64,000 nt of DNA from Lentzea alba (GCF_011067745.1 NZ_JAAMPJ010000018.1:62001-126000), one strand, 5' to 3'; shown: positions 50,096 through 59,215, counted from the first letter of the stretch. Translations and numbers: made by a program. Notes: a model not told the origin generated them from the sequence alone.

Positions 50096-50929
50096 GTGCG
50101 GGTATTCATTTCGTACGCCCAGGAAGACCGCGTCCAGGCCGACCACCTGAAGCAACGGCTGCTGGACCTGGGGCACACGCCGTGGTCCGACTCCGGTCTG
50201 CACGGCGGCCAGGCCTGGTGGGACGAGATCCTCGACCGCATCCGCGGCAGCGACGCCCTGCTGCTGCTGATCTCGCCGGCGTTCCTGGCGTCGCAGGCGT
50301 GCCTGCTCGAACGCCGCTACGCGAGCCTGCTCGGCAAACACCTGGTACCCGTCATGGTCGCGCCGGTACCCCACCACGTCCTGCCGACCGAGCTCGCGCC
50401 GCTGCAGATCGTCGACTACGTGCACCCCGGCGAGGCCGCCGCCTACGCCTTCGCCAGAGCCGCCGCGACCATCCAGCCGTCCCGCGGCCTGCCCCACCCG
50501 CTGCCCCCTCCGCCACCCGTTCCGCTGTCCTATCTGAACGGCGTGCGCGACCGCATGGGCCGGCCGTCGCTGACGATGGACGAACAGCTCGAGATCATCG
50601 AACTCCTGGGCCGTGGCGCGCGAGCGGAGGACTCCGAGGAACGCCGCGCCGCCCACGACCTGCTCCAGATGCTCAGCCGCCGCACGGACCTCTACGAGTC
50701 GGCTTCGCGTCGCCTGCACGAACACCTGATGAGCGGCCAGTACGTCGCACCCGCGCCCCGGCCAGCGCACGTCCCGACGTCGCCGCCCGCCAAGGGAACG
50801 CCCACGGCGGTCAAGGTGCTCGCGTGGATCGGTGCGATCTTCGTCGCGCTCATCCTGCTGATCTGGTTGCTGGCGCCGTCCGAGTCGCAATGCTTCTCCG
50901 ACTCGCTCGGCTACATCTGGTGCAGCTGA
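50096..50929 (+). CDS. TIR-domain protein with C-terminal transmembrane anchor
   Basis: A 277-residue protein. The TIR (TIR_2-type) domain spans about 1-130: MRVFISYAQEDRVQADHLKQ, LGHTPWSDSGLHGGQAWWDE, RGSDALLLLISPAFLASQAC and LLERRYASLLGK. A proline-rich linker (about 140-155), a conserved helical middle (LTMDEQLEIIELLGRGA) and one transmembrane helix (VKVLAWIGAIFVALILLIWL, about 241-260) with a short outer tail holding two cysteines follow. Bacterial TIRs are often NADases in defence systems or adaptors; the glutamate after WWD might be catalytic, but I cannot settle that. GTG 50096 has GGGGAGG four nt before. No partner gene is adjacent. Confidence 0.82.
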   Translation: MRVFISYAQEDRVQADHLKQRLLDLGHTPWSDSGLHGGQAWWDEILDRIRGSDALLLLISPAFLASQACLLERRYASLLGKHLVPVMVAPVPHHVLPTELAPLQIVDYVHPGEAAAYAFARAAATIQPSRGLPHPLPPPPPVPLSYLNGVRDRMGRPSLTMDEQLEIIELLGRGARAEDSEERRAAHDLLQMLSRRTDLYESASRRLHEHLMSGQYVAPAPRPAHVPTSPPAKGTPTAVKVLAWIGAIFVALILLIWLLAPSESQCFSDSLGYIWCS

Positions 50930-50955
50930 CGCCCGCGCCACCAGCCCGCCATTCG

Positions 50956-50988
50956 GATACACTGACGTATCGGATACATTCGTGTATC
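50956..50988. promoter_or_regulatory. Tandem TetR operators
   Basis: Two 16-bp palindromes of form GATAC-N6-GTATC, at 50956-50971 and 50973-50988, offset by 17 bp and ending 16 nt before the TetR start. Good fit to cooperative binding by two dimers. Confidence 0.65.
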
Positions 50989-51004
50989 GAACGGAGGTGG
51001 GCTG

Positions 51005-51658
51005 GTGGCGGACAGGGCGAACGCGCCGGCCGAGCCCGGACCACGGCGGGTGACCAAGCGACGGGCCGAGACGCGGCAGCGATTGCTGCAGGCGGCGCTG
51101 GCGGTGTTCGCTGAGGAAGGTTTCGGTCGCACGACCGTTGACCAGGTGTGCGCACGTGCCGGGTACACGCGCGGAGCGTTCTACTCGAACTTCGAGACCC
51201 TGGACGAGCTGTTCCTCGCTGTGTGGGAGCACCGGTCGACCGAGCTGATCACCCGGACGCGGGAAGCGTTCGAAGCCTTCGAGCAGGCCGCGGTCAAAGA
51301 CGTCGACGGCGTCGTCACGCACCTGTTGCGGGCGGTGCCGCTGGACGAGGACTGGTACCGGGTGAGCGCCGAGTTCACCGCCCACGCGCTGCGCACTCCC
51401 GAGCTGCGGCGGGTGATCGTCGAGCGGGAGCAGGCCATCGCGGCGTCCGCGATGCCGTTCCTGTTTGCGGCGCTGGCCGAGATCGGGCGCACGGTGCCGG
51501 ACCCCGAGGCACTCGGCCAGGCGCTGGTCGCGGTGCACGACGGGACCGCCCTGCAGTGCTTCAGCGAACCGGGCAACACCACCGTCCAGCAGCGCCGAAC
51601 CTCCCTGTTCGCCCACGTCATCACCGCGTACAGCAGCGAAAGCAGGCAGCAGTCATGA
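51005..51658 (+). CDS. TetR-family regulator of the FAD dehydrogenase gene
   Basis: A 217-residue repressor with TetR N-terminal domain TRQRLLQAALAVFAEEGFGR, TTVDQVCARAGYTRGAFYSN and a C-terminal ligand-binding domain. GTG 51005 follows GGAGG by eight nt. Its stop overlaps the ATG of the FAD dehydrogenase gene (ATGA), and two tandem palindromes lie in front, so it probably represses itself and that enzyme. The ligand may be the enzyme's substrate. Confidence 0.9.
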   Translation: MADRANAPAEPGPRRVTKRRAETRQRLLQAALAVFAEEGFGRTTVDQVCARAGYTRGAFYSNFETLDELFLAVWEHRSTELITRTREAFEAFEQAAVKDVDGVVTHLLRAVPLDEDWYRVSAEFTAHALRTPELRRVIVEREQAIAASAMPFLFAALAEIGRTVPDPEALGQALVAVHDGTALQCFSEPGNTTVQQRRTSLFAHVITAYSSESRQQS

Positions 51659-53319
51659 GCGACGAAGCAGACGTGATCGTGGTCGGAGCCGGGCTCGCCG
51701 GTCTCGTGGCGACCTACGAACTCACCAGGGCCGGGCGCCGGGTGGTGGTGGTCGACCAGGAGAACCGCGCCAACCTGGGCGGGCAGGCGTTCTGGTCACT
51801 CGGCGGGCTCTTCCTCGTCGACAGTCCCGAACAGCGCCGCAACGGCATCAAGGACTCCTACGCGCTGGCGCTGCAGGACTGGATGGGCTCGGCCGGGTTC
51901 GACCGCGACGACGAGGACCACTGGGCGCGGCAGTGGGCAGAGGCCTATGTCCGGTTCGCCGCCACGCGCAAGCGGCAGTACCTGCACGATCTCGGGCTGC
52001 GCTTCACCCCTCTGGTCGGCTGGGCCGAGCGCGGCGGCGGTGTCGCGGACGGCCACGGCAACTCGGTGCCCCGCTTTCACCTCACCTGGGGCACGGGTCC
52101 GGAGGTGGTGCGGGTGTTCGCCGAGCCGGTGCTCGACGCCGAACGCCGCGGGCTGGTGCGGTTCGCCTTCCGCCACCAGGTCGACGAGCTGATCGTCGAG
52201 AACGACGCCGCGGTGGGCGTGCGGGGCACCGTGCTGGAACCGTCCGATCTGGACCGCGGCAAGGCGTCGTCGCGAGTCGCCGTGGACAGCTTCGAGCTGC
52301 GCGCCAAGGCCGTGATCGTGACCTCGGGCGGAATCGGCCACAACCACGACCTCATCCGCGCCAACTGGCCGGTCGGCCGCCTCGGACCGTGCCCGGAGAC
52401 GATGATCGCCGGGGTGCCGGCGCACGTGGACGGGCGCATGCTCGCGATCAGCGAGCAGGCGGGCGCCACGCTGGTCAACCGCGACCGCATGTGGCACTAC
52501 ACCGAGGGCCTGCACAACTGGGACCCGATCTGGCCCGACCACGCGATCAGGATCATCCCCGGCCCCTCCTCGATGTGGTTCGACGCCACCGGCAAGCGCC
52601 TGCCCGCGCCGAACTTCCCCGGCTTCGACACCAACACCTCGATGAAGGCCATCCTCTCGACCGGCCACGACTACTCCTGGTTCGTCCTCAACCAGACGAT
52701 CCTCAACCGCGAGTTCGTGCTGTCGGGCTCCGAGCAGAACCCCGACGTCACCGGCAAGGACATCCGCAAGGTGCTGGCGAGCCGCGGCGGCAAGGGTGCT
52801 CCCGCCCCGATCGAGGCGTTCAAGAACCACGGTGTCGACTTCGTCGTCGCCCGCACCGTCGACGAGCTCGTCGCCGGCATGAACAAGATCGCCCGCGGCC
52901 CGGAGCTCGACGCCTCGCTGATCGAACGGCAGATCGTCGCCCGCGACCGCGAGGTGGCCAACGGGTTCTCCAAGGACCTCCAGCTCATGGCCATCGCCAA
53001 CGCCCGCCGCAGCTTGGGCGACCGCCTGGTGCGCACCACGAAACCCCACCGGCTGCTGGACCCCGAGCACGGTCCGCTGATCGCCGTGCGGCTGAACATC
53101 CTCACCCGCAAGACGTTGGGCGGCATCCAGACCAACCTCGACTCCCAGGCACTGCACGCCGACGGCACCCCGTTCGCCGGCCTGTACGCCGCGGGCGAGG
53201 TCGCCGGATTCGGCGGGGGCGGTGTGCACGGCTACAACGCGCTCGAGGGCACGTTCCTGGGCGGCTGCATCTTCTCCGGGCTCACCGCGGGCCGTGCTCT
53301 CGCTCGCACGCTGAGCTGA
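51655..53319 (+). CDS. FAD-binding dehydrogenase, fumarate reductase/ketosteroid dehydrogenase-like
   Basis: A 554-residue flavoprotein of the FAD_binding_2 group. The dinucleotide motif is VIVVGAGLAGLVATYELTRA (about 7-26), followed by VVVVDQENRANLGGQAFWSL. Late blocks GLYAAGEVAGFGGGGVHGYN and LGGCIFSGLTAGR end the FAD domain. Close relatives are annotated only as FAD-binding dehydrogenases; steroid or fumarate-type substrates are possible. Translationally coupled to the TetR gene before it. Converges with the molybdopterin gene, with 18 nt between stops. Confidence 0.9.
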   Translation: MSDEADVIVVGAGLAGLVATYELTRAGRRVVVVDQENRANLGGQAFWSLGGLFLVDSPEQRRNGIKDSYALALQDWMGSAGFDRDDEDHWARQWAEAYVRFAATRKRQYLHDLGLRFTPLVGWAERGGGVADGHGNSVPRFHLTWGTGPEVVRVFAEPVLDAERRGLVRFAFRHQVDELIVENDAAVGVRGTVLEPSDLDRGKASSRVAVDSFELRAKAVIVTSGGIGHNHDLIRANWPVGRLGPCPETMIAGVPAHVDGRMLAISEQAGATLVNRDRMWHYTEGLHNWDPIWPDHAIRIIPGPSSMWFDATGKRLPAPNFPGFDTNTSMKAILSTGHDYSWFVLNQTILNREFVLSGSEQNPDVTGKDIRKVLASRGGKGAPAPIEAFKNHGVDFVVARTVDELVAGMNKIARGPELDASLIERQIVARDREVANGFSKDLQLMAIANARRSLGDRLVRTTKPHRLLDPEHGPLIAVRLNILTRKTLGGIQTNLDSQALHADGTPFAGLYAAGEVAGFGGGGVHGYNALEGTFLGGCIFSGLTAGRALARTLS

Positions 53320-53337
53320 CCTCCCGCTGCCCCGTTC

Positions 53338-55578
53338 TCAGGCCGGCTGGGGTCCGAGCGGTTCGAGCCGGGCCGGCACGTTCTTGTGCCAGGGCGTGCC
53401 GGCCCACTCGTCGCGGTCCTCGGCGGCGGTGAGCTCGTTGGGAGCGACACCCGTGCGCTCCTGCACCGTGAGCCCGAGGCCGTTGGGCAGCGAGATGTGG
53501 CCGGAGCGCATGGTGTCCGTGGCGTCCACGGACACCTCCGCGGTGCCGCGCCGGGTGGTGAGCCTGACCCGGTCGCCTGTCGTGACGCCCAGCCGCGTCG
53601 CGTCGGTGACGCTGATGCGCAGGCGGCCGTCCGGATCGCGCCGCCGCCAGTTCGGGTCGCGCATGATCGTGTTCGCCGTGAACGCGCGACGCTCCCCCGC
53701 GGACAGCACGAACGGCCAGTCCGGGTCCTGCCGCGGGACCGGCCTGTCCCCCAGCGCGGCCACCGCGGCGAGCAGTTCCGGCACGGCGAGGTTGATCCGG
53801 GCGCCGGGCAGGCGCTGCCAGGACGCGTCGTACTCGTCCTCGGTGATGTGCACGCCGTGCGCGCCGTTGACGATCGCCTCGAAGAGCCGCTCCCCCGCGG
53901 CCAGTCCGGTGCCGTAACCGGCCTTCTCCACGCCGGCCGGGTTCTTGCGGGCGCACTCGTGCGCGGCCATCCACAGCACCGCGGCCGCTGAAGCGTCGTG
54001 CGGCAGTGTCGGGCCGAGCGTGCGGTACAGCAGGACGGACGCGAGCCGCCGTTTCGCCGGATCCGCGAGCACGGTGAGGAACGCCTGCGCGAACTCGGCG
54101 CGTCCGGTGGCGGCCGCCGCGCGCAGCGGTGCGTAGTCCTCTTCGGACAGTGCGCCGGTCGCCTCGACGAGCCGGGCGTGGATCTCGGGTTCGGGCAGCA
54201 CGCCCTCCGGTGCGGGCACGACGGGATGGCGCAGGTGGAAGAGGTTGCGCGGGAAGTCGAAGTTGAAGAACGTGGCCTCGAACTTCTCGAACTGCGTCGG
54301 CGCGGGCAGCACGTAGTCGGCCAGGCGCGCGGTCTCGGTCATCGCGACGTCGATGACGACCACGACCTCCAGCGCGCCCAGGGCCTCCCGCATCCGCGCC
54401 GAGTCGGCCAGGGAGTGCGCGGGATTCGCGCTCTCGACCACCATCGCCCGGTAGCGGGCCGGGTGGTCGGTGAGGATCTCCTCGGCGATCACGTTGCACG
54501 GCACCAGACCGCTGATGATCCGGGCGCCCGCGACCGGGCTGCGCGGACCCTCGCCGTCGGCGTATCCGCGATCACGGCCGATCGGCACCAGGCTGGACGG
54601 CACGTACTGGGCGCCTCGTTTGCCGAAGTTGCCGGTGAGCAACCAGACCAGCTTCTCGACGTAGCTCACCAGCGTGGAGTCGCGGTTCATCTGGACGCCG
54701 AGGTCCTCGAACACGGCCACGGAGTCCGCGGCGGCGATCCGGGCGGCGACCGCCCGCACCAGCGTTTCCTCGACGTCGGCGATGGCGCAGTAGTCGCCGA
54801 CGGGCACCTGCCGCAGAACGGCGGCGACGGCGTCGAGGCCGTCCGCGTGCCCGGCGAGCCAGTCCGCGGCGATCAGGTTCTCCTGCACGAGCACGGCGGC
54901 CAGCGCGGTCAGCAGGTAGAGGTCGGTACCGGGCCGCACCTGGAGGTGGAAGTCGGCCAGTTCCGCCGTCTCGGTCCGCACGGGGTCGATCACGATCATC
55001 GACCGGGCCGGGTCCTTGGCGATGTCCTTGAGCACCGACCGGGCGCGCGGGAAACCGTGCGACTGATAGGGGTTCTTGCCGACGAACAACGCGACCTCGC
55101 AGTGCTCGAAGTCGCCGCGGGTGATGTTGCCGAGCATGCGGGCGCTCACCCAGAACTCGCCGGTCTTCTCCTGCGCGAGCGCGGACGAGCGGTAGCGGGC
55201 GCCGAAGGCCGCCATGGTGGCGGGCGAGTACGCGCCACCGAGGTGGTTGCCCTGGCCGCCGCCACCGTAGTAGAAGATCGTCTCCCCGCCGAAGGTGTCG
55301 CGGACCTCGCCCAGGCGCGCCGCGATCTCGCTGATCGCGGTGTCCCAGTCGATCTCCTCGAAGGTGCCGTCAGCGCGCCGCCGCAACGGATGGGTGATCC
55401 GGCCGGTATCACCGTTCTGGTGCAGGTCCAGCCGCAGTGCCTTGTTGCAGGTGTACCCGGCCGACGCGGGGTGGAGCTTGTCCCCGCGGATCTTGTCGAA
55501 CGACCTCCCGTCCTCGCCGACGAGGATCTCGATCCCGCAGTTGCACTCGCAGAGGATGCAGGCGCTGGGTTTCCACAT
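53338..55578 (-). CDS. Molybdopterin-dependent oxidoreductase (formate dehydrogenase/nitrate reductase-like)
   Basis: A 746-residue cytoplasmic enzyme. A [4Fe-4S] site is formed by C7, C10, C14 and C44 (CILCECNCG ... TCNKALR). Then come the molybdopterin-binding region with FYYGGGGQGNHLGGAYSPAT, VALFVGKNPYQSHGFPRARS and YVLPAPTQFEKFEATFFNFD, and a C-terminal molydop-binding domain (ISVTDATRLGVTTGDRVRLT). No Tat signal and no electron-transfer subunit gene are adjacent. The substrate is unknown. ATG 55578 has AGGAG nine nt upstream, 11 nt after the TetR stop, so the two form an operon. Confidence 0.9.
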   Translation of the reverse strand: MWKPSACILCECNCGIEILVGEDGRSFDKIRGDKLHPASAGYTCNKALRLDLHQNGDTGRITHPLRRRADGTFEEIDWDTAISEIAARLGEVRDTFGGETIFYYGGGGQGNHLGGAYSPATMAAFGARYRSSALAQEKTGEFWVSARMLGNITRGDFEHCEVALFVGKNPYQSHGFPRARSVLKDIAKDPARSMIVIDPVRTETAELADFHLQVRPGTDLYLLTALAAVLVQENLIAADWLAGHADGLDAVAAVLRQVPVGDYCAIADVEETLVRAVAARIAAADSVAVFEDLGVQMNRDSTLVSYVEKLVWLLTGNFGKRGAQYVPSSLVPIGRDRGYADGEGPRSPVAGARIISGLVPCNVIAEEILTDHPARYRAMVVESANPAHSLADSARMREALGALEVVVVIDVAMTETARLADYVLPAPTQFEKFEATFFNFDFPRNLFHLRHPVVPAPEGVLPEPEIHARLVEATGALSEEDYAPLRAAAATGRAEFAQAFLTVLADPAKRRLASVLLYRTLGPTLPHDASAAAVLWMAAHECARKNPAGVEKAGYGTGLAAGERLFEAIVNGAHGVHITEDEYDASWQRLPGARINLAVPELLAAVAALGDRPVPRQDPDWPFVLSAGERRAFTANTIMRDPNWRRRDPDGRLRISVTDATRLGVTTGDRVRLTTRRGTAEVSVDATDTMRSGHISLPNGLGLTVQERTGVAPNELTAAEDRDEWAGTPWHKNVPARLEPLGPQPA

Positions 55579-55589
55579 CGGCAAGGCTC

Positions 55590-56168
55590 CTAGTCCGGTC
55601 GTTCGAGGAGGGGCGCGAGCTCGACGAGCACGTCGTCGAGCGGGCCCAGGTCGCGGTGCGCGCGGCAGAGGATGATCGCTCCCTCGATCGCGGACACGAC
55701 CAGCGTCGCCAGCCGCTGCGCGCGTGGCGGCTCGAAACCGCTGCCGGACAACGCTTCGGCGAGACCGGCGTGCCACTGGGCGAAGATCTCCCGCACCATG
55801 TCGCCGGCGCCGGGAACGAGGTGGCGGCTGTCCATGGCCATCGCGGCGACGGGGCAGCCCGCCGCGTAGTCGGTCTTGGTCAGGGCCCGCTTCCAGAAGG
55901 CGACCAGACGGTGCACCATCTGCTGAACGTCACCTTCGGCCGCCGACTCGCTGACCACGGTGGCGATGTAGTCCCCTGCCTGGCGGACAGCGCCCAGGAC
56001 CATCTCGTTCCGGCCGCCGGGAAAGTGGTGGTAGACGGAACCTCGCGGGGCACCGCTGTGCGCCAGCACCGCGTCGACCGTGACACCCGCGGCACCGCGT
56101 TCGCGCAGCAACAACACGGCACTGTCCAGCATCCGCTGCTTGGTGCCCCGCCTGCCCTGGTCGCCCAT
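55590..56168 (-). CDS. TetR-family regulator
   Basis: A 192-residue repressor: KQRMLDSAVLLLRERGAAGV, TVDAVLAHSGAPRGSVYHHF then PGGRNEMVLGAV, the LmrA/YxaF-like variant with PxGK/R after the helix-turn-helix, and a C-terminal TetR_C domain with AAGCPVAAMAMDSRHLVPG. It precedes the molybdopterin enzyme gene by 11 nt and probably controls it. ATG 56168. Confidence 0.9.
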   Translation of the reverse strand: MGDQGRRGTKQRMLDSAVLLLRERGAAGVTVDAVLAHSGAPRGSVYHHFPGGRNEMVLGAVRQAGDYIATVVSESAAEGDVQQMVHRLVAFWKRALTKTDYAAGCPVAAMAMDSRHLVPGAGDMVREIFAQWHAGLAEALSGSGFEPPRAQRLATLVVSAIEGAIILCRAHRDLGPLDDVLVELAPLLERPD

Positions 56169-56245
56169 CGCACCTTTCCCCGACTCGGGAGTATGGCAGA
56201 GACCATAGTCGGCGTCGGTGGCCGCGGAGTCAACAGACAGCCGGC

Positions 56246-56890
56246 TCAGGCGACTTCTTCCAGCTCCTTGACCTCGGCCGCGGTGTCCCGCTTGCGGCGG
56301 CGCAGCACGACGACCACGCCGATCACCACCGCGACGGCCATCAGCACCCACATCGCTCCGTTGAAGACGGACTCGATGTACTTCGCGGAAGCGCCCGCGG
56401 CCGAGCCGATGCCGATGTGCAGCGCCGACCAGCACACCGCGCCCGCGATCGAGGCGAGAAGGAACCGGCGGTACTCCAGTTTCGACGCACCCGCCGACGC
56501 CGGGACCAGGGTCCGCACCACGGGCATGAACCGGGCGGCGAACACCGCCCACGCCCCGCGCCGCCGCAGCAACTCGCTCGCCTTGTCCCAGTGCTGCCGG
56601 CCCATCCTGCGCACCAGCTTGCTGTCGCGCAGCCGGTCGCCGAACCGGCGGCCGAGGTAGTAGCCGATGCTGTCGCCCGCCACCGCGCACACCGAGACCA
56701 CGAGCCACATGACCAGGAACCTCGGCACGCTCGTCACCGTCGTCGAAGCCAGCAGCAGAGCGCTCTCACCAGGCGCGAGGAAGCCCACGCCGAGCGTGCA
56801 CTCCGCCAGCGTCAACGCACCCGTCACCGCCAGCACGGCGGGCTGCGGCAGGCCGGCCAGCCCTTCGAGGGCATCGGTCAAGAAAGCCAT
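56246..56890 (-). CDS. DedA family membrane protein
   Basis: A 214-residue membrane protein of the VTT/SNARE-associated domain class. Hallmarks are GFLAPGESALLLASTTV, SIGYYLGRRFGDRL and the FAARFMPVVRTLVPASAG segment with the conserved arginine, plus a final helix and basic tail. DedA proteins flip undecaprenyl phosphate or other lipids. ATG 56890 is preferred to one eight codons earlier, as GGGGAGAAGAG lies directly before it. Confidence 0.88.
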   Translation of the reverse strand: MAFLTDALEGLAGLPQPAVLAVTGALTLAECTLGVGFLAPGESALLLASTTVTSVPRFLVMWLVVSVCAVAGDSIGYYLGRRFGDRLRDSKLVRRMGRQHWDKASELLRRRGAWAVFAARFMPVVRTLVPASAGASKLEYRRFLLASIAGAVCWSALHIGIGSAAGASAKYIESVFNGAMWVLMAVAVVIGVVVVLRRRKRDTAAEVKELEEVA

Positions 56891-57095
56891 GGACTCTTCT
56901 CCCCAGTGGAACATCAGGTCGGGGGCTCGACGGAGGACGGCGTCGGGGTGCCGTCACGATCACGTCTGCCTGCCGCACAGCTCACCGGAAAGGACACAGC
57001 TCGCACATCGGCCCGTGGTCTGACCCGGTGGTAGACCTTGGGACTACGGGCGATCCCTGACTGGCGGGGGCGCTCCAGCCAGGTGGCCGGATGCC

Positions 57096-58676
57096 TCAGG
57101 CGTAGTGGTCGAACTCGCTTTCCAGCACACCTTCCCCACGGGTCAGCGAGGGCAGTCTTCGTCGCAGCTCGTGCACCCGCGCCGCCGGAACGAATCCTTC
57201 GAGAACGGTAGCGGTCGTCGTCAGCGGAACGCCTCCGACCTTGCTCAAGGCGGCGAGCACCGCGGTGAGCACGTCGGCCGGAATCTCCAGCCGGAAGCGG
57301 TGCATCGGTTCGCACGTCGCAGTTCCCGCTCGCCGCAACGCTTCCCGCAGCACGATCGGCGCCAGGCCCCGGAAGTCGCCCGCCACGCTCACCGGTGACG
57401 AGTAACCGGAGTGCGTCATCGTGACCGTGCAGTCGTGAACCCGGTCCGCGCGCAACGTGCCACGCACCGCCTCCTCGGTGGCCGTGAAGAAGGCGCGGGG
57501 CAACGAGCCCAGCTCCACCTCCAGCCGGAACACCGCCGGCCCCGGTTCCACCCTGAGCCCGATGGTGGCCGCGTACGGGTTCTCACCGATGAACCGCACC
57601 GCCTCGCCCACACCCTGGGGACGTTCGACGCGGACCGTTCTCGTTTCGCGGAACGTGACGGCGACGCCGTACTCCAGGGCGAGGGTCGTCTCGAGGACCT
57701 CCTTCTGCACCTCGCCGTACAACGAGACCACGATGTCGTCGCCGTCGAGCCGCAGGTTGATCAACGGATCCTGCTCGGCGAGCTGCTCCAGTGCGGCGTG
57801 CAGAGCCACCCGATCATGCGATTCCACCACGGTTTCCAGCGTCGGTGGCGCGAAGTGGCGGACGCGGTCGCGATGAGCGACGCCGATCGTGTCGCCGATG
57901 CGGACGTCGAGGCCCCAGAGCTTGGCGATCTGCCCGGCCCTGGCGGTGGCACGGCGTGGCGCGGCGCCGCCCTCGAACACCGCGATCGCGGTGACTTTCC
58001 CTGCGCTGTCACCGATCTTCACCCGATCACGCACCCGCACGGTCCCGGAGAACAGCCGCACCAACGCGACCTTCTCCCCCGCCCTGCCGCGTTCGACCTT
58101 GAACACCGTGCCGGCCAACGGACCGTCGACCGGGTCGATCGACGGCAACGACGACGTGACACCGGCAACCAGGTCGTCCACGCCGACACCGGTGATCGCG
58201 GATCCGAAGTAGATCGGCGCGTCGGTTTCCAGCTTCTCGACCACGTCACGTGCCACGCGTTGCCCATCAGCGCCACGACGGTCCATCTTGTTCACGAACA
58301 CGACAGTCGGGATCTCCAGGCGCCGCAACGTGCGCATGAGCACGCGGGTCTGCGCCTGCACGCCCTCCACCGCGGACACCACCAGCACGGCGCCGTCGAG
58401 CACGTCGAGCACCCGCTCCACCTCGGCGATGAAGTCCGGGTGGCCAGGCGTGTCGATCAGGTTGACCACGACGTCGTCGACGACGAACGACGCGACGGCC
58501 GACTTGATCGTGATGCCGCGCTGCCGTTCGAGCGCGAGCGAGTCGGTCTGCGTGTTCCCCGCGTCCACGCTGCCGAGTTCGTCGATGACACCGGCGGTGT
58601 GCAGCAACCGCTCGGTGAGGCTGGTCTTACCAGCGTCGACGTGAGCCAGAATTCCCAAGTTCAAGGTGCGCGACAA
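57096..58676 (-). CDS. Compact Tet(M)/OtrA-like ribosomal protection GTPase
   Basis: A 526-residue translational GTPase. G motifs: AHVDAGKTSLTERLL (P-loop), DTPGHPDF, and FVNKMDRRG. Domain IV carries SGYSSPVSVAGDF, the loop that in Tet(M) displaces tetracycline (YSPVS in that protein), which marks a protection protein rather than EF-G. It is about 110 residues shorter than Tet(M): most of the insert after NKMD is missing and the C-terminus stops at EGVLESEFDHYA. It may confer tetracycline-type resistance or act in stress translation. The start is TTG 58676 with GAGGA nine nt upstream, inside the leader ORF. Confidence 0.87.
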   Translation of the reverse strand: MSRTLNLGILAHVDAGKTSLTERLLHTAGVIDELGSVDAGNTQTDSLALERQRGITIKSAVASFVVDDVVVNLIDTPGHPDFIAEVERVLDVLDGAVLVVSAVEGVQAQTRVLMRTLRRLEIPTVVFVNKMDRRGADGQRVARDVVEKLETDAPIYFGSAITGVGVDDLVAGVTSSLPSIDPVDGPLAGTVFKVERGRAGEKVALVRLFSGTVRVRDRVKIGDSAGKVTAIAVFEGGAAPRRATARAGQIAKLWGLDVRIGDTIGVAHRDRVRHFAPPTLETVVESHDRVALHAALEQLAEQDPLINLRLDGDDIVVSLYGEVQKEVLETTLALEYGVAVTFRETRTVRVERPQGVGEAVRFIGENPYAATIGLRVEPGPAVFRLEVELGSLPRAFFTATEEAVRGTLRADRVHDCTVTMTHSGYSSPVSVAGDFRGLAPIVLREALRRAGTATCEPMHRFRLEIPADVLTAVLAALSKVGGVPLTTTATVLEGFVPAARVHELRRRLPSLTRGEGVLESEFDHYA

Positions 58677-58737
58677 GCGTCATGTCCTCTAGATAGGCAA
58701 CGAAAACCTTCTGGGTGAACATGAACGCCACGCGCAT
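58627..58737 (-). CDS. 36-codon leader peptide overlapping the start of the protection-protein gene
   Basis: Starts at ATG 58737 behind AAGGAG, six nt before, and reads MRVAFMFTQKVFVAYLEDMT to about residue 20, ending SRRRW and TAA at 58627. It overlaps the first 50 bases of the GTPase gene in another frame, and the gene's own binding site lies inside it. Leader ORFs in front of ribosomal-protection genes, for example tet(M), mediate induction by ribosome stalling. Similar control here is inference. Confidence 0.5.
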   Translation of the reverse strand: MRVAFMFTQKVFVAYLEDMTLVAHLELGNSGSRRRW

Positions 58738-58823
58738 GTGCCTCTCCTTGTTCGGACGACTGGTCATGAGCAGTGCAGCAGGCCGCCGCCCCGCGGTGCA
58801 ACCGAGATTGTTCGCCGCGAGGG

Positions 58824-58942
58824 CTACGCGTCCGCCTTGTGCTCTTCGCGATGCCGGACGTAGTCGCCGGTGTGCTGCTCGGCCCAGTTCTGCAGGTGCC
58901 GCAACGCGTCGGTGACACCGAGCGCGAAGTCGGTCAGGGCCG
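58824..58942 (-). pseudogene. C-terminal remnant of an HxlR-like regulator
   Basis: Reads ALTDFALGVTDALRHLQNWA then EQHTGDYVRHREEHKADA and a stop, matching the final helix of HxlR proteins (LTPLGRSLxxALxxLxxWAExH). The DNA-binding half is absent. Confidence 0.55.
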
Positions 58943-58949
58943 AACAGCT

Positions 58950-59215
58950 GCCGGCCGGGGCAGGCGTGGTCGCGCTGCTGCACCTGGGCGCGGCCAGCTT
59001 CGACGCGTTCGGCGACGTGCGGCTGTCGCTCGGCCGGTGCCCAGGCCGTCGAGGCCCGCCGCCGGCTCGGCGATCCGCTCGTGGTGGTCGTGCACGCCGA
59101 GGGCTGGACGCACTACACCGAGGACCGCGACCAGGCGCAGCAGGCGTTCGGTGCCGCCGGCGTCCCCATCACGTGGCCGACGCCCGGCCGGCCGGTCGCC
59201 CTCCCGTGTTCGTGA
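58950..59215 (+). pseudogene. C-terminal remnant of an MBL-fold metallohydrolase
   Basis: Plus-strand pieces VVALLHLGAASFDAFGDVRL, then after a frameshift near 59040, AVEARRRLGDPLVVVVHAEG followed by WTHYTEDRDQAQQAF and VPITWPTPGRPVALP. The PVHxEGWxHFTE pattern is typical of the last metal-ligand region of this family. The N-terminal HxHxDH motif is missing. Confidence 0.65.
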
